A DNA stretch of 64,000 nt from Trifolium pratense (Eukaryota; Streptophyta; Magnoliopsida; Fabales; Fabaceae). Shown piece by piece: positions 55,931-64,000 of this stretch; the first letter of the stretch is position 1, and every line of letters begins with the position of its first letter. Both the position numbers and the translations under genes were made by a program. The notes under the pieces were generated by a model. It did not search any database. It was not told the DNA's origin and was given only the letters and a program-made list of their open reading frames with translations. The stretch is from positions 22,726,127-22,790,126 of the forward strand of contig NC_060062.1 of NCBI RefSeq assembly GCF_020283565.1, read 5' to 3'.

Positions 55931-56520
55931 AAGAAAATCATATGTTGTCACCGTTGCTGAGCAATCATCCAACAACTAGTAGATGTTGTCACCGTCGCCG
56001 AGTGACCATCAAGTGACCAAGAATAGAGAGTCCTAGTTTTGGAGATCATGGTTGGTCATCGCCTAGTGACCAAATCAGCTCGTACGTCGAGCGACCAAGA
56101 GAGGTAAAAGGGAAAGTTGTCTATGAGCTGGTTTTTTCCTCCTTTGGAAAAACCTTGGTTGCCAGACGGCCAAGCGATCGCCTAGCGACCGTGTCAGACC
56201 CTGAACACCATAGACATTCCATTCCATTTCTCTCAACACCATAAAACATGAAATAAACACTAAGAGGCATAGAGTGATCTAGGGAGAGCAGATGAATCAT
56301 CTTCATCGTATTTTCATATATTCTAGTTCTTTATTGTAAGGTTATTATGTATAACGAATTTTCTCTGTTATTAGGATATAATTTAGTTAGTATTATATCT
56401 TTTGTAAACTCTTAATCTGACTAGTTATATATAACCTCTATTTCATTAAATTGATGGTTTATTTATGTGCTTAATGTTTTTCCGACGTAAAATTATGAAG
56501 TTGATTATCTGATTTAAAAA
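55931..56520. repeat. LTR- or leader-like repeat with CGCCTAGCGACC motifs
   Basis: The words GTTGTCACCGT (twice), CGCCGAGTGACC, CGCCTAGTGACC, GTCGAGCGACC and CGCCTAGCGACC recur between 55945 and 56200. An untranslated, TATA-containing stretch follows. The half-palindromic style resembles the repeat-rich LTR at 2199-2330, but no paired LTR was found. Unsupported ORFs on the minus strand cover the region. Confidence 0.4.
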
Positions 56521-57006
56521 GTGCTAGACATAGACTTTTTACTTAAAAGAAACTGAAATAAATTTATCTGTGAATGTTAGTTACTAGACATAGGGCTAGG
56601 TTTACGGTCACTTACGCTATCGAATCTTAATGTCTTATATTAGTTAACCGAAGGAGACACAAAAGTTAATAGTACAATAGATTTCTTGACATTTGCTAGA
56701 TACAGAAACGTACGATCAGTGTACAGAAACTCAATCCTCTTTATCACCACCATTGGAAAATCAACATGAACTTCTATTGTCTTATTGAGTACTAGTACTT
56801 CGATATCAAATATAAATAAAATTAGTTGAAAAAAATAATAAATTTGGTAATCAAACTACATCAATTTTCTTTGATTTTTTTTTATTTTATATTTGAGAGT
56901 GAAAGAAATAAGATACATCATAATGATCATATATTTGTTTAGATGAATTATTCGGTACTCGTATATGTTCAAATAATATGTGCGCCGAAATATTTATCAT
57001 TTAATA

Positions 57007-57290
57007 CTCCATTCGGTCTTTTTTATAAGAAACAAAAGTGAAAATTTTTTTTTGTCCTTTTTATAAGAAACTTTGACCAATTTTCAAATGTTTTAAATAT
57101 TCAATTTCACCTATGCCCTTATTTATTATAGGAAAATATTAAAAATAAATAAGTTAATTAAATTAAGAGTAATTAAATAAAAGTATAGATGAAATACATT
57201 TAAATTTATTAGAATATTAAATAAAAATAACAATGTACAATGTGTTTCTTTGATTTATGTAATTTTTTTAAAATGTTGTTTATAAAAAGA
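57007..57290 (-). mobile_element. Stowaway-like MITE, diverged copy
   Basis: CTCCATTCGGTCTTTTTTAT at the left, with AAGAAACTTTGACCAATTTTCAAATG inside, aligns with the reverse complement of 59051-59345. The right terminus has decayed. Confidence 0.65.
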
Positions 57291-57640
57291 AAGTATTTTG
57301 TTTGGTAAATTACATCATATGTTTTATTGATGATGATGCAAAAAATACATGCTAGTATAGTAGTATAGTACTATTGTATCTTTTAAATAAATTAATGACT
57401 ACTAAAACAAAATTGCCGACAGTAGAATGCAATGGCCCACCAAAGACTTCTTCAATCAATATGGATCGTTCTTTACACACGCGTCTTCTATCCAACACCC
57501 CATATCCTTCACTTTAACGGCGACGATTTTTCACAAAACTGATACGTCAATACTCTATCATCATTTTTTCTCCAGAACTTCTGACACTATTTAAAATGAC
57601 ATTTCTGCCCTCATCATTGACTACAACAACAATTTAACTA

Positions 57641-57771
57641 TTTTTTTTTTCAATTAGTCTAGTGGCTAGAAAATCCCCTTAAAAGTGAATAAGTGGAGTG
57701 TCTCGAGTTCGAACCCGGGCTCCTGCACATATAGTGCGATGTCACTACCAACTGAGCTAAGCTCACGGGAG
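57641..57771 (-). mobile_element. tRNA-derived SINE, minus strand
   Basis: In reverse it has GCTTAGCTCAGTTGGTAG (a near-perfect tRNA A box), GGGTTCGAACTCG (B box), a GTGAATAAG-type body and a T-run on plus (57641-57650) that is its A tail. Target duplication is imperfect: ATTTAACTA at 57632 and ATTTAGCTA at 57774. It does not fold as a complete tRNA. Confidence 0.85.
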
Positions 57772-57789
57772 ACATTTAGCTACTTTCTT

Positions 57790-58817
57790 TATCTTTTATT
57801 TTTGTGTCAAGTCATAAATATATATATTTGTTCTATTTTTGGTGAGTGACAATTATTGTAATTTTTAATTACCAATTTTGTTAGGGTGCAGTGGAATGTA
57901 TTGTAGGGTGGACGTGGTGGTCCATCAATTGAGAGTATGTCACCTACTCTTCACTAACATATGGTAGTATTGGAGACTTGGAATTTAACCAAACACTATT
58001 CTAAATTGGTGCCATTGCAACAATCATATTCAAAGGTTTACCATAAATGGTTCTTAAATTTTTGGTGTTTGTTAGTAGAACTTTCTCAGGTCTCTATTAC
58101 AAGAAAGGGGTCATAATTGTTTGTGTGTATATCAAGTGGACATGTTAAGAAATTTAAAGTAGAATTATTGATACAATAATTTGATTTTTAAAAGATTGAA
58201 TATACAACTTTTAAGAAAAATATTTTTTATTAAGTTGATTATCATGGGTCCTATATTTTTTTTATTAAGTTGATTATTACGGATCCTAATTAAGGACGCA
58301 TGTTAGCATATTCCAATAAAAAAATAAACGCGATTTATAGAGCACATAAATAAACGCGTGTTTTTGTTTGTTGCACAATTCATTTTTGCAAGTCTTGCGC
58401 TCAAAATCCTTCTCATGCGATCACTTATTTCTTTGCCGAAACCTCTAAATTGTTTTCTTTTATGAAGTCTCTAAGTTTTAAAACCCTTTTCCTTCATTTG
58501 ATCCCTTATTTCTCTCAAAGATCTAAAATATCAAACTCTAAAATCCCCAAATTTCACAAATCCTCCAAATCTTTTGATCTATTAATCTCACATCATGCTT
58601 AACCTCTAAACACTCTTTTATCGTTTTTTTGTTTCTCTTCTCAAAGATTGTATGATTATTATTGTTGCTCAAGTTGCGTTCTTCACACTGGCACGACACA
58701 TTTTTTAAGGAAAGAAAACATATATATAAACCATAAAATTGTCTATGTAGATAAGTAATTATGGTCCAAAGGAATGACATGACAAGAATGTTGTTCTATC
58801 AGTAGAATTGGATTAAA
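57790..58817. other. Intergenic DNA, no gene seen
   Basis: A repeated TTTTATTAAGTTGATTAT phrase occurs at 58227 and 58261. Nothing else is recognised. Confidence 0.35.
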
Positions 58818-59050
58818 ATTAGGGAGAATTAATCGCAACTGCGCTGTGGAAAATGGGTGTGGTGTTATAATGATTAATGACTTTGGATGGAAAATTTGTC
58901 GCCGACTTTTCTCATAATATTGGAACTTTGTTCTATCACAATTGCAGAACTTTGAGCAATTTTCAAGGTATTCAACTAGTGAAGAGTAAAGGATATTACA
59001 TGTTCCATAATTTAGATTGAATATATATTCTAAAGCAACGAATAATCTTA

Positions 59051-59345
59051 CTCCCTCCGGTCCTTTTTAGAAGGAACAATTTGAAAAAATCACACAAACC
59101 AAAAAATCACATTTAACATAATTATTTTTATTTAATACTCTTATAAATTTAAATTTATTCCATATATAACCTTATTTAATTACTCTTTATTCAATTAATT
59201 TACTTATTTTTAAATTCCCTCTCATAATAAATAAGGTCATAAGTGAAATTGAACATTTAAAACATTTGAAAATTGGTCAAAGTTTCTTATAAAAATGACC
59301 AAATTTTTTGCTCTAAGTGTTCCTTATAAAAAGGACCGGAGGGAG
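59051..59345 (+). mobile_element. Stowaway-like MITE (CTCCCTCCGGTCCTTTTT termini)
   Basis: CTCCCTCCGGTCCTTTTTAG at the left and the inverted AAAAAGGACCGGAGGGAG at the right, both bordered by TA. It is a better-kept copy of the element at 57007. Confidence 0.87.
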
Positions 59346-59400
59346 TATTAAGGATGGGTGTCTCATATCTCATCTTTGTCCTGAGTTGATTAGTGATATT

Positions 59401-59794
59401 AAGGTTCTGTTAAAAAAAATTAGTGAATAGTTGATAAGCTAGTTTATAGCGAATATTAGTTTTTAACTTGTAGCGAATAAGCTAATTGATTGAATTTGTA
59501 GTGTTTAGTAAAATTAACGGTTTTAACTAACTTATAAGTATGAAATGACATAAAAAATATATGTTTAATTAATATTTAGTTTTTCTCAAGTAAGATGATG
59601 AGGGGTAATATTAGAAGAAAAAAAAAACGATAAGTTATACGCTATAAGCTCATAAACAACTTGAAATAACGTTTAAAAAATAAGCTATAGGTTAGTAAAA
59701 TAAACTATAAGTTTTTTTTTGAAAATCTGTTACCAAACAAAACTTTTAACTTATAAACTATAAGCTAGCTTTTATGTCTTCCCAAACAGAGCTT
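59401..59794. mobile_element. MITE with AAGCTCTGTTTGGG-type ends
   Basis: AAGGTTCTGTTA...GATAAGCTAGTTTATAG at the left is matched by inverted CTATAAGCTAGC...CAAACAGAGCTT at the right. The interior is AT-rich with TATAAGCT words. Target duplication is not clear. Confidence 0.6.
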
Positions 59795-60129
59795 AAAAAG
59801 CTCGCAGTGAAAGTGACTTCAATTAAATTATCGCACACTTTTTAAGAGCGAATCAAGTGACAGATGTTTTAGCTAAATTTTGTCTATTTCAACTATTATG
59901 TCATTTGAAGATTCAGAATCACCCCCGACTATATATTTGGAGATCATGTTCGAATATTAAAAATGGTCCCTAACAAAAAAATGTTCTCTATTTAAATTGT
60001 ATATATATAACATAAAAAAACATATATATAAAATATTATGAGTTTAATGGACATCCAATAAAAACAACTATTCTTCTATGTTACACAATTAATTTCAACA
60101 TAACCACACAATTAAGCTTTTCCTCTTGC

Positions 60130-60390
60130 ATTATACCCGAAATATAAAATGTTGTGGTAGTGTAGGATGATGATCTAGATAAGGTGGTCAAAGCGGACAT
60201 TCAAGTTCTTAAGCATGTTTGGGCCGATATGGTGGAAGGAGAGAAACTTTTCATCCCTTATCTTACTAAAAATCAAGAGAAGAAGAACAAAAAATTTGCT
60301 AGAAGTGTTAGACAACCATATAATACTCGTTCTAAGGTGTCACAACTCACATGTCCCTCTAAATCCTCTAATGGAATGTGAGGGAGATTA
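60130..60390 (+). pseudogene. Unrecognised protein fragment (retroelement-like C-terminus)
   Basis: Open from an upstream GATGATGATCTAGATAAGG to a TGA at 60379-60381. It encodes a Lys-rich segment ending RSVRQPYNTRSKVSQ..SSNGM, in the style of the tails of plant retroelement proteins. The usual start is missing; GTG at 60184 is the first alternative start. I do not recognise the family with certainty. Confidence 0.3.
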
Positions 60391-61073
60391 ACAACTCTGA
60401 ATCTAGGATTAGCGGACTCTCTTTGGTGAAATGATTATTTTGTTCTCCATTTATTTATCCCCCCAAAGTACATATTTTTTATTTATTTATTTTATTTATA
60501 TTATTATGAGCTATAAGTATAAGTTGAGAGTGTTTATTGTCAAAAAAAAAAAAGTGTTTAGGACGTCAACTTAATTAGAATGAATACTAAACTCTTGATG
60601 GTATTGGAAAAAAGGTGACAAAATAGTGAAATTTCATTAGATGTTAATGTAAAACTATTTTACATCGACATTACATATTCTTTAAATCCCATTAATATTA
60701 TATATGAGATAAAGTTTAATGGACATACATTGTTAGTGTAAAATAGTTCACATTGACATCCAATAAGAAACAAGTAGTTTCAAAATAACCATACATAAGT
60801 AGGATGATATGACAAATTGGAAGATTTTCATTAAATGTATGTGTAAAATTGTTTTACATTAATCATACATATCTTTAAATTCTATGAGATATATAAATAA
60901 AGTTAGTTTGAAAAAGTAATTATATAATTATATTTAATATATAAATAAACTTAAGTGATTAATAAAATTTCTCTAAAAATAAATCATCGGAGAGAATCTA
61001 ATTTTAATTCTTAGATTGAATGATTATCTCATAAAAATAAATAAACTTAAATATCTAAACAAATACCACATAT
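60391..61073. other. AT-rich intergenic DNA, no gene seen
   Basis: The phrase GTAAAATTGTTTTACATTAA and its variants recur near 60650, 60735 and 60843, a possible decayed palindromic repeat. No gene. Confidence 0.35.
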
Positions 61074-61202
61074 GTTTTTTGTCAAGTAGTTTAGTGACTG
61101 AAATTTCCATCTTAAAAGTGAATAAGTGACTTGAAGTTCGAACGCCAGCTCTTACACATATAGTACGATATTCATACGAACTGAGCTAAGACCACGAGGA
61201 CC
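61074..61202 (-). mobile_element. tRNA-derived SINE with 13-bp target duplication, minus strand
   Basis: In reverse: CTTAGCTCAGTTCGTATG (A box), GGCGTTCGAACTTC (B box), GTCACTTATTCACTTTTAAG body and an A-rich end. AAATACCACATAT at 61061-61073 and AAATACCACCTAT at 61203-61215 flank it. Same family as 57641. Confidence 0.87.
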
Positions 61203-61828
61203 AAATACCACCTATCTAATAATGTATTATTTGATAAAATCTAACTAAAATATTTAATTGATCGATTGTGTAAATTCTTTTTTCTTTTATGATAAATTTC
61301 TTTTATTAGAGAGTCACACCTTGCCAAGTACTCCATATAACCATGTCTATGCATATAATGTAGATATAATTATTTGATGATTTAAAAAAAGATATAATTC
61401 CGTAAAAAAAAGATAGTAATTATTTAAATATTTGGTAGTGTTAAAAAAAATTAGTTAAATATTTGGTCTGTAACCAAAAAAAAGTTAAATATTTGGTCAA
61501 AACAATTTATTTGAATTTTGAACACAAGTTGAATTGTCAACTCCAAATTAGTGACAACTACTATTCATAATTCAAAAAAGATCATAAAAATATATGAAAA
61601 AAAGAAAAAAAAAATCCAATCGCAAAGATCTCATAACCTGAGAATAAAATCTACGGTTGAATTTCTACCTAACATCATTGGCATCTACTTTTCAGGCCAA
61701 TTAATTTTTCTAAACAGTCCAAAACATGTGAAATTAAAAAAACAATTAATTAACATCAGCGACTACACACCACGCGCCATTTATAACAGTAATAAATTGC
61801 CTCTCACGTAAACATGCTCTTTACTTGC

Positions 61829-61881
61829 CACGTGGAGGGTAAAATCGGTAACACCAATTTTTAATGTTCGTACACGCGCGC
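61829..61881 (+). promoter_or_regulatory. G-box and CGCG motif upstream of the CCCH gene
   Basis: GCCACGTGGAG (CACGTG at 61829-61834) and ACACGCGCGC (near 61872-61881) lie about 350-405 bp before the ATG at 62235. G-box/ABRE and CGCG words are bound by bZIP/bHLH and CAMTA factors respectively in plants. Activity here is inferred. Confidence 0.4.
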
Positions 61882-62234
61882 AAGAACAAGAACCTTATAC
61901 TTTATTATTAATATTTGTGTTGTTTTTTGTTATTATTATTTACTTGTCGGATTTCACATTCAAAGATCCAAAATGTTGCAAAGTTTGCAGAACCACAATC
62001 TTTTTTGACTCGAATTTTTTCATCAAATTGAAAGAATATTTTATTATAATCTCTTTTCAAGATTTCACATTGATTCTTCTCAATTTTTTTATTATCTTTT
62101 TTTTTACCTTTTTAACATCTGGGTGGGTTAATTTGTGAGTGTTCTAAACTTATTTCTTCTTAAAAAGTTAAAGGGTCATCAGGGTTTGATTGAAAAACAA
62201 AAAAAAAATTATCTTTAATTTCAACGCTATTCAG

Positions 62235-63240
62235 ATGCCAGAAAATAGGCAGGTTTTGAAGAATGCTGCTTCTAATCCATCTGGTGATAACATTGAAGGT
62301 GATTGAATTGTTGTTTTTTGTTTCATGATTTGTTGTTTTACTTCTTCTGATCATCATTGTTTTCATTGATGATGATTATCATGATGAATTGATGACGATG
62401 ATGATGATGATGATGGCTTTCTATTTTTGGAATAATGAATTTGATTTTTGTGATTTTTTTTTTTTGATTTTGATTATGATTATGATTCATGCAATGTTGT
62501 ATTGTGAAGATTTTTTTGAAACCATGAGTTAACTTGCGTGAGTGAAAAAGGTTCATAAGAGAAAAATTATTATTATATTTTCAAAATCAAGTGTTATTAA
62601 TTAATAATTAATATGCTTGATCGCACATGGTTTTAGAAAGTCTTATTTACTTTGCTTGATGATGCAATAAAGGGTTGTAATTTCAATAATCTGCATGTTT
62701 TGATCTTAATTTTTTTTTCCAGCAATAGATTGTGTGCTTTATGTGATGATGATAGTTTTGAGTTTATGATTTTGTTAGTTGTATTGTACTTTGATTGTGG
62801 TAATTTGAGTTATTATTGCTTAATTTTGTTGTAAATTTGTAATGCTTGTTGAGATTTTGTGCAAAATTTGTCTGATATTTTGTTTCTGATTTGTATTGCA
62901 GAAGCAATTCGGCGTTTGAAAATCAATAATAATCGGGATAGAGATGCTGCGGCTCAATCTATGCCTTATCCGGATCGACCTGGTGAACCGGATTGCTTAT
63001 ATTATTTGAGGACTGGAATGTGTGGTTACGGGAGTAACTGTCGCTATAACCACCCTGCTAACGTTTCACTTGTAATTTAGCTTTTTCTTTTCTTTCCTTT
63101 TCATGAATTTTACTTTGTTAAATTTGTTCATTGGTTTGATTATTCGTACTTTAGGCCAAAGTTTCTCATACTTTATTAGATTTCAGGTTCCTCAATATGG
63201 TGAAGAACTTCCTGAGAGAGTCGGGCAACCTGATTGTGAG
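62235..63240 (+). CDS. CCCH-type zinc-finger protein, 5' part (exons 1-3), continues beyond window
   Basis: Exon 1 is 62235-62298 ([21 protein letters not shown]). Exon 2 is 62902-63071 and exon 3 is 63187-63240; introns have GT and AG and keep frame. The 96 residues seen contain one complete C-X8-C-X5-C-X3-H finger (Cys53, Cys62, Cys68, His72, in [19 protein letters not shown]) and the start of a second ([11 protein letters not shown], Cys95). This pattern belongs to the plant ZFN-like CCCH family with five fingers, which bind RNA or DNA and act in the nucleus or in RNA granules. The next exon should start with Tyr-Phe-Leu-Lys-Thr-Gly-type residues but is not found before 64000, so intron 3 exceeds 760 bp. 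The start ATG gives the family-like N-terminus and has no upstream in-frame alternative that I can support. Which family member this is cannot be told from the fragment. Confidence 0.88.
62370..62414. repeat. (GAT)n-rich stretch in CCCH intron 1
   Basis: GATGATGATG runs occur in intron 1; the His-rich ORF on the minus strand comes from this repeat. Confidence 0.75.
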
Positions 63241-64000
63241 GTATGCACATTCTTTCCTCGTTTTGAACGGTGCATCATGAAACCAAATGTGGATGTGTTT
63301 TATGCAAGAATGTTAAGAATGCTTTCAAGTATAGGCCTCTATGTTTAGTAATTATGACCAAAATTTAGTATTTATCTGTCAGAAGTTTCAGTTTCCTTTT
63401 GCACTTATTTTTGTCCTTTTGTGGTCTCTTCTTTTCATCCACCCCTCTTCAATAATAGGTTTCGTCTGTTCGAAATACTTGATAATTCTTGCATGAGCAC
63501 AAAATGTCTATAGCCACTTAGACTATGCTCATACATGGGAATTGTTCTGAAATATTTAGTATAGTGATAGTGATATGTTCATTTTAGAAGTTACAACACC
63601 GATAAATGACAGGGAAGAAAATGATGTAGGATACAGAATGAGGACAAAAATTGAATTAGTTACACTGCCATTATGGAAAATCAACATTTTGTTTCCTATC
63701 ATAAACTTATTAGATTTTTGTCTTTAGAATTTATTTACTAGATCTATTAATGACAATAATGACAAATTTTGGTTCGATGCTAGCCACGTCATACTTAAAT
63801 AATAAGAGGAAATGAATATATGAACCTAAGTGTTGCATCTATTATAAATTTATAATAGACATATCAAGTTCAGGAAATAAATAAAATCTGTTGATTTGTG
63901 TGCATTTTTAATGTGAACTATAACATAGTCCATTTTCATTAGAGATTTTATTGCTATTCCAGTGCATTGAAACTTGTTGGCGGCATATTACCTATAAACA
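63241..64000 (+). other. Intron 3 of the CCCH gene, to window end
   Basis: It starts with GTATGC. No further exon with the expected finger sequence is visible to 64000. Confidence 0.6.

Larger units (their letters stand above)
58818..59960 (+). pseudogene. RNase H-like (RVT_3) remnant split by two MITEs
   Basis: Near 58836 the translation reads NCAVENGCGVIMINDFGWKIC, like the DGA--NG-GG-IRD--G-W start of plant RNase H-like domains. Near 59848 LRANQVTDVLAKF resembles the C-terminal REANQVADALAK motif. The two pieces are on the same strand in the right order, separated by the MITEs at 59051 and 59401. Stops are present in both pieces. The parent was probably part of a retroelement or an RVT_3 family gene. 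Confidence 0.42.

Noticed and set aside
57641..57771. tRNA gene
   Set aside because: A and B boxes are present but there is no acceptor stem pairing and an A tail with target duplication shows a SINE.
62338..62556. His-rich minus-strand ORF
   Set aside because: It translates the GAT repeats of CCCH intron 1 in reverse.

Overview
This is an AT-rich stretch of plant nuclear DNA. Spliced genes with GT-AG introns, an intact COP1 gene, a nuclear gene for mitochondrial ribosomal protein S19 and dense plant-type transposable elements point to a eudicot. The COP1 protein and several repeat families look like those of papilionoid legumes (Medicago, Trifolium or Pisum relatives). That placement rests on memory and was not tested by a search.

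Three host genes are well supported. The first is mitochondrial RPS19, with its coding exon at 14175-14555 (minus) and a probable spliced 5' UTR exon near 16410-16520. The second is COP1 at 33267-48320 (minus): I could join 13 exons in frame into 676 residues with a RING finger, coiled coil, NLS and WD40 repeats. The third is the 5' end of a CCCH zinc-finger gene (62235 onward, plus), which runs off the window. A weak fourth candidate is a 33-codon secreted-peptide-like ORF at 26653.

Layout: 1-3427 is a gag-only LTR element whose 5' LTR is cut by the window edge. 3428-7788 holds 100-bp repeats built on TTCGCT/AGCGAA palindromes and a 1.8-kb direct duplication carrying three hAT-like MITEs, one of which has an empty site in the sister copy. 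8-13 kb holds a SINE, a 1.6-kb non-autonomous LTR element with a minisatellite, and an RNase H remnant. 14-16.5 kb is RPS19. 17-32.5 kb is mostly repeat-rich intergenic DNA with a truncated LINE, MITEs, SINEs and an 817-codon LINE reverse-transcriptase frame. 33-48.5 kb is COP1, whose introns carry a complete 3.1-kb LTR element, a MULE-like MITE and several smaller repeats. 48.5-61.8 kb is a graveyard of TRIMs, MITEs and SINEs. The CCCH gene starts at 62 kb.

The most unusual item is the element in COP1 intron 5 (39865-42946). It has matching 384-bp LTRs and a 5-bp target duplication. Between them a single frame, broken by only two stops, joins a gag-like N-terminus to an unrecognised region of about 500 codons and then a chromodomain-like tail; no protease, reverse transcriptase or integrase core is visible. 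Together with the gag-only element and two or three TRIM-type elements, it makes this window rich in non-autonomous retroelements that must borrow enzymes from elsewhere.
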